From a virus, in IMG/VR virus record IMGVR_UViG_3300038465_000091, positions 1 through 64,000 of that record: DNA of 64,000 nt; one strand, given 5' to 3'. Position 1 is the stretch's first letter; each line of letters opens with the position of its first letter. The notes under the pieces were generated by a model. That model ran no database searches. It had not been told where the DNA came from and saw only the letters and a list, made by a program, of their open reading frames with translations. The position numbers and the translations under genes were made by a program. This document shows, in pieces, positions 1 through 8,222 of the stretch.

Positions 1-138
1 TTTAGCGACGGCGTTCTTGAGGTATTTTCCTGACCCGAGGTAGGCGTCGTTCGGATCATCGGTTTTGTGGCAACCGATGTAGAATTTACTGTTCTGGAGG
101 TTCGTCGTCTTGTAAACGGTATGGAACATTGTGTGCAT
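1..138 (-). CDS. GIY-YIG homing endonuclease, cut by window edge
   Basis: Only the N-terminal 46 codons are present; the gene runs off the left edge. The sequence reads FYIGCHKTDDPNDAYLGSG, the beta-hairpin and following loop typical of free-standing GIY-YIG (Seg-like) phage nucleases. The start is either ATG at 138 or ATG at 129, with a GGTAGGGA ribosome-binding sequence just upstream. It is probably a selfish DNA element like the HNH genes elsewhere in the window. Confidence 0.75.
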   Translation of the reverse strand, partial: MHTMFHTVYKTTNLQNSKFYIGCHKTDDPNDAYLGSGKYLKNAVAK

Positions 139-474
139 TCCCTACCAATAGTTTAGAAGTTGTTTTACCTCATCGCGGATGATGGAGGCAAAATACGGCG
201 TAAAGTCCGTATTTTCAAGATTGTGTGTCGAGTGTGGTAAGCAAGTCGGTTGATCCCCTACCTAATACGGAGAAAAGCCGATTCTTTCTTTACATAGACG
301 GGCACTCGTCTTCTCAACTTGAAGTTGGGTAGGGACGAAAAATTTCAAGTGATGCGACTCGCGTTACGTACATATATACAACAAAATAAAGGATTTAATT
401 GGCTAAACTTCTTCAAGTAAATAAATTTGAAATTTCCTAGCAAAAACGCCCGTCTTTTTGGTAGAATAGGTTCC
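139..474. other. Divergent intergenic region
   Basis: 336 bases between the minus-strand GIY-YIG gene and the plus-strand operon. A minus-strand TATTAG box lies near 268. A minus-strand frame reading ...ASIIRDEVKQLLNYW ends just before the GIY-YIG start but has no usable start codon. I see no convincing gene here. Confidence 0.4.
462..467 (+). promoter_or_regulatory. Extended -10 box TGGTAGAAT for plus-strand operon
   Basis: TAGAAT preceded by TGG lies 7 nt before the ATG at 475. The predicted transcript start would fall at or next to the start codon, so the mRNA would be leaderless or nearly so. Confidence 0.5.
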
Positions 475-1089
475 ATGAGGCGCAACGGCGGAAAATACGA
501 ATGCGAGCAGAAGCAACAAGAGGCTCGGATTCCTATCTGGAAAATCCTGCTCGAAACGTATCGCGGCGGCGACGTTCTCATCCTTCCCGAAAAGAATCGC
601 AAAGAACTTGATGTCCTCCTCTCCTCGGGTGTACAACCCCGCAGCGTGTACACCGTTGATAAATCTCCCGCCGTCATCGCAACCTTTACCCGCACGTTGT
701 CCGCACCCGAACGCGACGGTATTCATCGCCGTGGTGCCTTGGTGTCCGTTGCTTGCACGACGTGGGCAAAAGAGGGAGTCCAACTTGAAGCCGCCCATTT
801 CGATCTTTGCGGGAACGTGCAGGGATATCGGGATGGGTCAGTAAGGCAGGAACTTGAAAACATCGCCCGCTGTGGAATTATTGATAACGCCCGCATAGCC
901 GTAACGGTGGAAAAGGGTCGAGAGAAATCCAAGCTTATCGAAAGGTTTGATCGTATTGCGCTGCTCGCTGCTGCGCTTAACAATGGCTTGCGGGGACGTT
1001 CTACCGTAAAGGTGATTACTTCTCGCACATACCAAAACGGCCCCAGCCCCATGCTGTGGGTCGCATTCCAACTAGGGGGAAAATTATGA
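475..1089 (+). CDS. Hypothetical protein, possible Rossmann-type methyltransferase-like fold
   Basis: 204 residues. The pattern GGDVLILP, then VYTVDKS, then AHFDLCGN resembles the nucleotide-binding strands of class I methyltransferases, but no catalytic motif is clear, so function is uncertain. ATG 475 is preferred because a -10 box sits 7 nt upstream; an upstream ATG at 427 would precede that promoter. The stop overlaps the next start (ATGA), indicating coupling with the ParB-like gene. Confidence 0.6.
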   Translation: MRRNGGKYECEQKQQEARIPIWKILLETYRGGDVLILPEKNRKELDVLLSSGVQPRSVYTVDKSPAVIATFTRTLSAPERDGIHRRGALVSVACTTWAKEGVQLEAAHFDLCGNVQGYRDGSVRQELENIARCGIIDNARIAVTVEKGREKSKLIERFDRIALLAAALNNGLRGRSTVKVITSRTYQNGPSPMLWVAFQLGGKL

Positions 1090-2042
1090 AGATCGACCAT
1101 GAACTTGAAGTACCGTTAGACAAGATAGTCAAGGACTGGGACGTGCGCGTCGAAGCTGGGGCTGAAGACCCTGAGAGGGTAGTGCTTCTTCAGGGGCTCT
1201 ATGTTGATGGCAAAAACATCGACCTGATAAAGGTTGCACCCGTCACCCCGCAGTTAGCAGAAAAGCTGCACCTTCCGAACGGGGGTAAAGACTACTATCG
1301 CCTCATCGAAGGACGCACACGATACGCCGCTTTGACCGCGAACAGCATCGACTCTGAGTTGAAACGCGAAGTAAGAAGTCATTTCAAGAAAATCCGCGTT
1401 GCGGTGCTGGCTCCAGCAACCGAAGCTGAATATCTGCTGTACGCCTATAAAGCCAACTGTACGGGGCCTAAACCCCCGAAATTTGAGGACTTGAAACAGA
1501 CGGTTGAACTGCTGATTCAGAGTGGCATGAAGGAAAAAGCCATTATCAACAGTTCGCTCAACCAAGTTGAGAGCATGAAAAACCTCAAGTTGGCGTGCGA
1601 TCAGGTACGTTCCAACCTCCACAAGACGGGCGTTCGCGAGGCGAAGAACATCCTCCTGAAAAACCTTGAACCCGTTCGCTCAATTACGGATCAAAAAGAA
1701 CGGGAGAAAGCGGCTGCCGATTATTGTGGCATCCCAGTTAAGACCCTCAGGAAGGCGATAAATCATGAACCGGGGCGGAAACCACAAGCCCTGTTGAGTG
1801 AACTCAAAAAAGACCTTGGTGGTATGCACAACCGTCGTTCTCAGTTTGTGCGGGACTGGACAAGCAAACTGAACGGGCACTATGACAACGGTTATCCGAC
1901 TGACCAAGTTCTTGATGTATTCGACCACATCATTAAGCAACTTCAAAAAAACGTGGACACGATGGTAACAGCCCGCGAACGCTTTGAAATTCGCATCAGC
2001 GGCGGTATGGTGAAGGGAAAAGCAGCCGCAGCCGGGAACTAA
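1086..2042 (+). CDS. ParB/Srx-like N-terminal domain protein
   Basis: 318 residues. Residues about 10-110 resemble the ParB nuclease/CTPase-like fold: VPLDKI near the N-terminus, then IEGRTRYAAL matching the GxxRxxA signature of ParB/sulfiredoxin-type domains. A helical region follows (CGIPVKTLRKAI looks like a helix-turn-helix). It could serve in DNA partition, transcription control or DNA processing. GGGGGA precedes the ATG. It overlaps the preceding gene by 4 bases and is followed by a small helix-turn-helix gene on the same transcript. Confidence 0.65.
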   Translation: MKIDHELEVPLDKIVKDWDVRVEAGAEDPERVVLLQGLYVDGKNIDLIKVAPVTPQLAEKLHLPNGGKDYYRLIEGRTRYAALTANSIDSELKREVRSHFKKIRVAVLAPATEAEYLLYAYKANCTGPKPPKFEDLKQTVELLIQSGMKEKAIINSSLNQVESMKNLKLACDQVRSNLHKTGVREAKNILLKNLEPVRSITDQKEREKAAADYCGIPVKTLRKAINHEPGRKPQALLSELKKDLGGMHNRRSQFVRDWTSKLNGHYDNGYPTDQVLDVFDHIIKQLQKNVDTMVTARERFEIRISGGMVKGKAAAAGN

Positions 2043-2083
2043 TCTGTGTTGTGTAGTCAAAATATCAAAGGAAGGAGACCAGC

Positions 2084-2227
2084 ATGAGAAAGAGCCAGCT
2101 ATCCGACAGCGAAAAGCGGAAGATGATTCGCGGCCATGAGGACGGAAGCACCGTCTATGAACTTGCGAAGAAGTACGGCATCAAGCCAGCATCGGTCGCA
2201 GCATACGTCGCCAACGCCCACCGTTAA
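2084..2227 (+). CDS. Small helix-turn-helix protein
   Basis: 47 residues with TVYELAKKYGIKPASVAAYV, a clear helix-turn-helix of the resolvase/Hin type. AAGGAAGGAG precedes the ATG. It closes the three-gene plus-strand operon and overlaps the end of the convergent methyltransferase gene by 4 bases. Likely a DNA-binding regulator. Confidence 0.7.
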   Translation: MRKSQLSDSEKRKMIRGHEDGSTVYELAKKYGIKPASVAAYVANAHR

Positions 2228-3072
2228 ACCAAGACGGGTTGGGATGAACACCAGTGTTCGATTCGTTGCTTAGCCAGTTCAACGTGATCGGATTCAAGTT
2301 CAATCCCTACAATTTCATCCCAACCCGCCTGAAACCCACCTATCAACTCACTGCCGCTACCGCTGAAAGGCACCAGCAGCTTAGTATCGCCTGTGGGCTT
2401 AATGAGCGTTGCCAGCCATTTGCACAGATCAAGGGGCTTCACGGTGGGGTGGATGTTGCCGTTGAGACACCCCGCGTCCTTCTCTTTTTTAGACGCCTTC
2501 GAGCAAAAGAAGTAGTTACCCAGACGATCATCCTCTTGGAAGAGGAGGTTTCCGGGCCAACGCCCAATCACTTGTTTACCCGATTGCTTGCCTCCAGTGT
2601 ACTGTGGGCGCATTCCCCACCCCGAATCCTTGATGTTGTTGGCGGTCTTATTCCACCGCTTCTCATTTCCGATTCGACAGGCGTCAATGTTCAAAGGCAC
2701 CACCTTTTTACCGCGTTTGCAGGCCAAAATAACGGGCTCCCAAGAAGGTTTTAAGCAGGATTTTGCTTTGGGAAAGCCACTGGTGTAGCACCACATGAAA
2801 ACATCCCTCAACTCAAACCCAGCGTCCTCCATAGCAACCATCAGACGGTGGTGAGTACGTGGGAATCCGAACGCCAGCACATACGCTCCCGGCGTCAAGA
2901 CGCGGTAGATTTCTTGCCACATAGGGACGCTGAAAGCAATGCCAGACTTGTCCCAGTCCCTACCCATAAAGCCAAGCTCGTAGGGCGGGTCGGTGAGGCA
3001 CCCATTGAATGTATTGTCTGGGTAACGTGGTAGGGCCTTTAGAACGTCGTCGCATTGAATGTCGAAACCCAT
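2224..3072 (-). CDS. DNA (adenine-N6 or cytosine-N4) methyltransferase
   Basis: 282 residues. Catalytic motif DPPY at residues 28-31 comes before the SAM-binding motif (PFSGSGSE near residue 242), the beta-class order. HPTVKPLDLCKWL near residue 221 is the conserved segment before motif I. The product would modify the phage genome against host restriction; no cognate restriction gene is nearby. GAGGGTGAC precedes the ATG. Target base and recognition sequence cannot be read from the sequence. Confidence 0.9.
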   Translation of the reverse strand: MGFDIQCDDVLKALPRYPDNTFNGCLTDPPYELGFMGRDWDKSGIAFSVPMWQEIYRVLTPGAYVLAFGFPRTHHRLMVAMEDAGFELRDVFMWCYTSGFPKAKSCLKPSWEPVILACKRGKKVVPLNIDACRIGNEKRWNKTANNIKDSGWGMRPQYTGGKQSGKQVIGRWPGNLLFQEDDRLGNYFFCSKASKKEKDAGCLNGNIHPTVKPLDLCKWLATLIKPTGDTKLLVPFSGSGSELIGGFQAGWDEIVGIELESDHVELAKQRIEHWCSSQPVLV

Positions 3073-3110
3073 GTCACCCTCTAAAGGACGGGGTGAGTAG
3101 TTCCAACATT

Positions 3111-3749
3111 CTAAATCACTGTTTTGGCGCTCTTGGCAATCCTGTGGCGGTAGATCGCCGCAATCAACCGTAGAAATTCGTCACGGGACTTGTCGGACTT
3201 CATCTCGTTGCATGGCTGGCAACACGGGACTACGTTTCCTTCAACGTACCCCTTGTCGCTGTCGATACGGTCGATGCCGTTGTAACGAAAAGACTCGTAA
3301 CTGGAATGCCGCATTTGACTAGGGGACATCGGTCGTGACGGCGGCTCGCCACAGTAATCGCACGGTTGGGAAATGATGAAAGCGAGTTGTTCCAATGTGA
3401 GCGTAAATGATAGGTCTCGACGCTTCGCCGAGCCGCGATAATTGAACCAGACGTATTTGTATGGCGGAACTCGCTGGTTTCGTCTTACACCCATACCACA
3501 ACGGCAGGATTCTGTCCTACCAGCGGCTAAGTTTTCAGCGGATACGACAGTGTGGTTGCCGCACTCGCAATCACAATTCCAGCGGACTCTTCCACACTTT
3601 CCGTTATTGGCTTGGCTACGGACAACTAATTTCCCGAACGTTCTACCCGTCAAGTCAACGAAGCCGCCAATGGATTTGCCTTGTGCCTTGGCGCAAAGCA
3701 TTCCGTCTTTGACTTTTTGTGAGAATTCTTCAGATTGGCGATAGTTCAT
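3111..3749 (-). CDS. HNH homing endonuclease
   Basis: 212 residues. A Cys-rich N-terminal DNA-binding part (CDCECG, then CRCG) precedes the HNH core: CDYCG, NGIDRIDS and CCQPCN. It sits alone between methyltransferase and portal genes with its own TATAAT box, as expected for an inserted mobile endonuclease. Confidence 0.9.
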   Translation of the reverse strand: MNYRQSEEFSQKVKDGMLCAKAQGKSIGGFVDLTGRTFGKLVVRSQANNGKCGRVRWNCDCECGNHTVVSAENLAAGRTESCRCGMGVRRNQRVPPYKYVWFNYRGSAKRRDLSFTLTLEQLAFIISQPCDYCGEPPSRPMSPSQMRHSSYESFRYNGIDRIDSDKGYVEGNVVPCCQPCNEMKSDKSRDEFLRLIAAIYRHRIAKSAKTVI

Positions 3750-3754
3750 ACTCT

Positions 3755-3763
3755 ATTATACCA
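3755..3763 (-). promoter_or_regulatory. Extended -10 box TGGTATAAT
   Basis: The box ends 5 nt before the ATG of the HNH gene at 3749. It lies in the gap just past the portal stop codon. No ribosome-binding sequence fits between box and ATG, so the mRNA should be leaderless. Confidence 0.65.
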
Positions 3764-3766
3764 CGG

Positions 3767-6394
3767 TTATCCCATACCCTCGCCGCTACCTTCTGGACCT
3801 TCGTCATCCATTTCGGCCTCAATCGCGTTCAGGTCGAGACCCTTCGTGATGCGCTTGCCGAGATCGGTGTTGGTCATGAGCCAGTCACCCACGGAGTTGT
3901 AGATGTTGCTCAAAAGCTCGTTAAACTTCGAGTCCTTGACGGTGAACATCGCGTCTTCTAGTTCTCGCTTCGCATCCTCTGGATCGATATCTAAGAACTC
4001 GTAGATAATATCCACTGGCAACGATCCCTTACTATATAAATTGAAAAGCATATCGTAAATATCGCCTTGATCGCGAAGCGCCATGCGACTAAAGGAGATT
4101 TTGGGATATATCCAGCGGGGACGGCCATACTTGTCCATCTCGTAATATCCGCGTTTTTGGCTGTAAGGTTTGAAAATCTGCTCCTCGATAACGTATGTCA
4201 AGAGATCACGGAACTGGGCATAGGACGTTTCCATCAATTGCAGTTGCACGTGGTTGCCTGAGTACATGCCCTCACCAATGAGGATTTCAGGCGACAGGCC
4301 AAGACCGATTGCCAAGTCGGAGTTCGTGTGCTGCCACTCAGCGTCGAGCGAGAGCAGACGACCTTCGGAACCAATCTCATCCCATCTACATTCGTAATTG
4401 ACCACGACGGAATAATCGGGATCGGCGATAGCTTCGTCGATGTGGGCGCGTAAGGCAATAACTTCATTCGCTGGAATGTCAGGGGCTACAATCAAACGCT
4501 TTGGCGTCATGTTACGGGATGCCAACGTGCTCTGCACCTGACGCAGCTTCTCGCGGTAGATAACCGTGCGGATGCAGCGTTGCAGGATCGAGCGGCCATG
4601 CAGTTCGTAGCCGCTCTTCTTGCGGGCGAAGTGGATGACGTAAGAGCCTTGGAACGGGTCGTTGTTCAGCGGAATCTTGCCTTCCGTCTGAATCACGTCC
4701 TTCACTTGGTTCGGGACATCAGGATCATCCATGTAGGCTTGCTTCTGAGCCTCGGGTGGTTTGTAGTAGATCGTCGGACCATCCACCATCGTGCCCTCGT
4801 TGGTGATCTCGATCTGCTCAGGCGGAAGAATCTGAATGCGATCAGGTCCCTCGTAATCCTTATTCTCGATGTGGCTGAAGAGTTCCAGTTCTTCGCGCTT
4901 CTTCTCACGAATTTCCTTCAATTCTTCGAGCAGTTCTTTCTTCTTTTCGAGCAACTTGAGGAGGTGCTTCATTTCCATCAACTCACGCTGTGCCGAAATC
5001 GTGGCACCCATGGCGATAGCGTCCTTCACGCCCCCAGCGGCATCAGCGGGAGTAATCGGACCACCTCCACCGCCGCCTCCACCACCCATTGGGGCACCGC
5101 CGCCCATACCTTCAACGTCGCCAAGACCGCCCTCACCTAACGGGGCACCTTCGCCGCCTGCCGCTGGGTCACCAGCAGCGGGGTCGCCCGCAGGGGCGTC
5201 TGCGCCCGGAGGCGTACCGCCCCCAGCATCACCCGTAGGTGGTGCCGCAGCGGGTGCGGCCGGAGCGGGTGGTTGAGCAACTTTGGACATTTCGGCTAAG
5301 ATTTGAAGCGGGTAAGTATCGTCACCTTTTTCGTTACGGATAAGCTTCGCCAGCTTGTCGTTAGTCTCCGAAGCCAAAATCATCTTGGCGAGTTTCTTCG
5401 GGGCAATGCCTATGACCTTGGCAAACTTACGAGCACCCTTGTTGAGTTCTTTACGGGTCGCCTCGATCTTAACCGCGACTTTGGCAAGGTCTTTGATAAT
5501 GCTGTCGGCCCCGAAATCGAAATCAATGCCCGCAGCCTTGAGTTCATCAAACACTGAAGCGCGTTTCTTGATCCACGAAGAACGCTTCTCAGGTTGGAGG
5601 TATTCCAAAATCTTATCCGCCGTACCGCCTTCGGGTGGGTGGAAAGCTCCATCTCTGCTACCCGCTTCGGTGCTGTCGCCGCCACGTTTGCCTTCCTTTT
5701 CAAGAATTTCCTTGGCTGCCGAGCATGGTTCAATGTCTTCGGGGTCTTCGATGAATAGGAAGGTCTCTCCAATGCACCAGTACTCTCTGGCCGCATCGAT
5801 GATGACTTGAAACAGGCGGGTGCGGTTCATAAACCGCTGGAAATCGTCGTACACATAATCGGCGTACTCTTCGGACGAGCACTTCGGTTTCTCTGCCGTC
5901 ATCTTACTGACGGGGAGTTCCGTGTGCATATCGATTGCGCGACCGACGATTGGGTCACGATCATACGCCAGACGATAGAAACGAAGTTCTTCTGCACGGG
6001 ACGCAGGAAGCTCAAGGGCATCAACTGGAAACTCGTAAGAGTAGTAGCCGATGTTATTCGAGTCTTGGATATCGGCAGCGCCCAAACCGCCGTCACTGAA
6101 AAGACCAGCAGCCGTTTTAGCCGCCTCGTACATGCCCCAGCCAGAGTTTGGGTTGGTGCTTACGGTGCCGCTACGTGCCGCGCCTTGGATAATACGGAGC
6201 TTGTTCATCGCCGAATCTTCGACGATCTCGCCCTTATTGTTCATCTGCGTGTACTTGCCAGCCGATGCGAATTCCTTGTTGCCTACTTTGGCAACCTTCC
6301 GCTTTACCATGGACGGTGAGATGCGCGTATTTGCGCCTCGCTGACGGGTAGTAACCCGCTTACCTTGACCGTCGTCTGCTGTCTTATTTGCCAT
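3767..6394 (-). CDS. Portal protein
   Basis: 875 residues. The segment RAEELRFYRLAYDRDPIVG, the following Asp/Glu-rich region and the C-terminal half with GRSILQRCIRTVIYREKLR, ASRNMTPKRLIVAPD and GNHVQLQLMETSYAQFRDLL are typical of large myovirus-type portals, the dodecameric ring through which DNA enters the capsid. An unusual Pro/Ala/Gly-rich low-complexity insert lies around residues 370-450, followed by a Glu/Lys coiled coil. The gene is preceded by a TGTATTTAGAG promoter-like motif and a GAGAGG site. Confidence 0.8.
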   Translation of the reverse strand: MANKTADDGQGKRVTTRQRGANTRISPSMVKRKVAKVGNKEFASAGKYTQMNNKGEIVEDSAMNKLRIIQGAARSGTVSTNPNSGWGMYEAAKTAAGLFSDGGLGAADIQDSNNIGYYSYEFPVDALELPASRAEELRFYRLAYDRDPIVGRAIDMHTELPVSKMTAEKPKCSSEEYADYVYDDFQRFMNRTRLFQVIIDAAREYWCIGETFLFIEDPEDIEPCSAAKEILEKEGKRGGDSTEAGSRDGAFHPPEGGTADKILEYLQPEKRSSWIKKRASVFDELKAAGIDFDFGADSIIKDLAKVAVKIEATRKELNKGARKFAKVIGIAPKKLAKMILASETNDKLAKLIRNEKGDDTYPLQILAEMSKVAQPPAPAAPAAAPPTGDAGGGTPPGADAPAGDPAAGDPAAGGEGAPLGEGGLGDVEGMGGGAPMGGGGGGGGGPITPADAAGGVKDAIAMGATISAQRELMEMKHLLKLLEKKKELLEELKEIREKKREELELFSHIENKDYEGPDRIQILPPEQIEITNEGTMVDGPTIYYKPPEAQKQAYMDDPDVPNQVKDVIQTEGKIPLNNDPFQGSYVIHFARKKSGYELHGRSILQRCIRTVIYREKLRQVQSTLASRNMTPKRLIVAPDIPANEVIALRAHIDEAIADPDYSVVVNYECRWDEIGSEGRLLSLDAEWQHTNSDLAIGLGLSPEILIGEGMYSGNHVQLQLMETSYAQFRDLLTYVIEEQIFKPYSQKRGYYEMDKYGRPRWIYPKISFSRMALRDQGDIYDMLFNLYSKGSLPVDIIYEFLDIDPEDAKRELEDAMFTVKDSKFNELLSNIYNSVGDWLMTNTDLGKRITKGLDLNAIEAEMDDEGPEGSGEGMG

Positions 6395-6402
6395 TACGGT
6401 GC

Positions 6403-6416
6403 CTCTCTAAATACAA
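6403..6416 (-). promoter_or_regulatory. TGTATTTAGAG motif upstream of portal gene
   Basis: On the minus strand the sequence reads TTGTTGTATTTAGAGAGG before the portal start. The same core recurs at about 33475 and 49196, and a variant, TGTAAATAGAG, near 63395. It may be a late promoter class distinct from the TGGTATAAT boxes. Confidence 0.4.
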
Positions 6417-6423
6417 CAAAAAG

Positions 6424-7212
6424 CTAGTTTTCTTGTTCTTCCGCGTCCTTTTGGAACTTCTTGGTCCGCTGGGCAAGCTGGATTTTGACTTGCTCCATAA
6501 GCTCTTCGGGATCAAGGTCTACCAAATCAACGGTTTCAAAACCCTCCGAATCCGCCCCGGGGGTAGTTAATTTCGTCGCTTTCTTGATCGCTGCACTGAT
6601 TACATCTTTGGCTGACCGAACTGTGCGAGCTTTCCGTTTTTCTCGCAACAGAGCCTCTTCCATTTGAGCCGCCAGATTTACTTTCTTGGAACTCAGTTCG
6701 GCCAACCCCATCAACCCTTGCTTCAGCAGTTCGGCGGTAGGAGCGAATGATTCACGCTCAGGCTCATCCAAGAACCCCCATAAATTAGAGAGGCATATTA
6801 GAACCTTCTTCTGAGTTTGGTAGGCACGCATCGCTAAGCCCATCTGGTTGTATACCTTGCGGGCGTCAAGTCGCATCAAAGAACGCTTTCGAACAATCTC
6901 CGTGTCGTCGTCGCCGTCGTTTATCTCCCAGTGTTTGAACATCGGTGAGTCGTGTTTCTTAGTGCCGACAGGTTTGGCTTTTTTGCCAACTATTTCTTCT
7001 TTCTCACGTTCAAGGGCGGCCTCACGTTCGCCGACGAGTGTGGGCTCTTCGCGACCCTCTTGTTCCGCTTCTAGTTTCTCAGCCTCGGTGAGTGCTGGAG
7101 TCCATGGGCGTCCACAAGTGCGGCAGGTGTTGAAATAATCAATCGGCCCGAAGCACTTAGGGCAAGAGTGGAACTTGTCTTCTTTTGTGAGTGCTACTTT
7201 TTTCTTCGCCAT
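6424..7212 (-). CDS. Zinc-ribbon protein of unknown function next to portal
   Basis: 262 residues. The N-terminal CPKC...CRTCG is a zinc ribbon; the rest is charged and helical, with a long acidic stretch around residues 40-80. Its position directly before the portal gene suggests a packaging or virion role, but I do not recognise the family. Its start codon overlaps the stop of the preceding endonuclease gene (TAATG). Confidence 0.6.
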   Translation of the reverse strand: MAKKKVALTKEDKFHSCPKCFGPIDYFNTCRTCGRPWTPALTEAEKLEAEQEGREEPTLVGEREAALEREKEEIVGKKAKPVGTKKHDSPMFKHWEINDGDDDTEIVRKRSLMRLDARKVYNQMGLAMRAYQTQKKVLICLSNLWGFLDEPERESFAPTAELLKQGLMGLAELSSKKVNLAAQMEEALLREKRKARTVRSAKDVISAAIKKATKLTTPGADSEGFETVDLVDLDPEELMEQVKIQLAQRTKKFQKDAEEQEN

Positions 7213-7634
7213 TAGTCGTTAAATTCCTTTAAGTACACAATCGCTTTTTGGAGGAGCACCAAGCTGTCTTCGAATTGACCCAACCCACGATTGCATTTGT
7301 GGCATAGCAACCCACGAACTTTGCCTGTCTCATGGTCGTGGTCTATCGGTGCATCCTGCAAAATTGGGATGGAGCAAATCGCACATTTTCTTTCTTGTCG
7401 TTCCCACAACTCGACCAACTGCTCTTTCGTAAAATCGTAACGGCGTAACCGCATGTACTCGTTGTAGGCGAGCCTCGCATCATCCGCACTTCGAATTTCC
7501 GCGTTCAACTTAGCGTGCTTACGTCTATAGTCGGGATGGTTTCTCCAGTAAGCTTTCTTTCCGCAAGAACGGCTACAAAACTTTTGATTCCGCCCCGTCT
7601 TCTTGAACGGTTTTTCACAAAATCCGCAATCCAT
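7212..7634 (-). CDS. Recombination endonuclease VII-like protein
   Basis: 140 residues. N-terminal CxxC...C...C zinc finger (CGFCEKPF, FCSRSCG), then the endonuclease VII core CAICSIPI...IDHDHETGKVRGLLCHKCN. T4 gp49 relatives cleave branched DNA; short phage versions often act as mobile endonucleases. The second in-frame ATG is chosen because GTGAGG precedes it. Inserted between two structural-region genes. Confidence 0.85.
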   Translation of the reverse strand: MDCGFCEKPFKKTGRNQKFCSRSCGKKAYWRNHPDYRRKHAKLNAEIRSADDARLAYNEYMRLRRYDFTKEQLVELWERQERKCAICSIPILQDAPIDHDHETGKVRGLLCHKCNRGLGQFEDSLVLLQKAIVYLKEFND

Positions 7635-7684
7635 AGATGACCTCACTATAAAAGACTGTGGTAGTCAAAATAGTGATGCCTCTT

Positions 7685-8098
7685 TTACTTTCCGAACTCC
7701 CGTATCACTCGGCCCTCAGCATCGAAATACTTGATGTAATAATTCGGATGACAGTTGAGGATTAGTCCTTTGTGAGGACCTTCAAGAAAAAGCACGTCCA
7801 AGTTGGCCGATGAGTTTTTTCCCGCGATTTCCCCCTTGAGTCCGCCGATTTCAACAAGCATTCCAATTCTCGCGAATGGGACACACCTATAGGTTGCGGT
7901 ACGTAGGAATTCGTCGAAGACATTCTTGTTCGGATGATCGGAACCTCTGCAAACCGTTATCTGCGTATACTTTACGTCAGGCCAAGACTCAGTGACATCG
8001 CGCCAAAATTTGTACTTCGCTTTTCCAGCGGTGATGTGGTAGATGGTTGTTGGGGGGAATGTACTCCCCTTGACATTGCAATCGAAAGCTTTTAGCAT
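7685..8098 (-). CDS. Conserved phage protein, unknown function
   Basis: 137 residues, no recognised motif. The C-terminal part is beta-rich (GMLVEIGGLKGEIAG, VLFLEGPHKGLILNC). CTGGAGATAAG places the start at ATG 8098. It lies between polymerase and structural genes. Confidence 0.6.
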   Translation of the reverse strand: MLKAFDCNVKGSTFPPTTIYHITAGKAKYKFWRDVTESWPDVKYTQITVCRGSDHPNKNVFDEFLRTATYRCVPFARIGMLVEIGGLKGEIAGKNSSANLDVLFLEGPHKGLILNCHPNYYIKYFDAEGRVIREFGK

Positions 8099-8135
8099 CT
8101 TATCTCCAGTCCGACGCCCACGAAATCGCCTTATA

Positions 8136-8222
8136 TCAGTCCTTGAACGTGACGTGGGTATCACCACGCGGTGAAACAGCCGTCCATTTCCCGTTGATTT
8201 TTCTGACCCACCATTTACGCAA
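8136..8222 (-). CDS. Small basic ORF after DNA polymerase
   Basis: 28 residues from a TTG start overlapping the polymerase stop, with AGGTGA just upstream. The composition (WWVRKINGKWTAVSPRG) looks coding, but the length makes it tentative. Confidence 0.35.
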   Translation of the reverse strand: MRKWWVRKINGKWTAVSPRGDTHVTFKD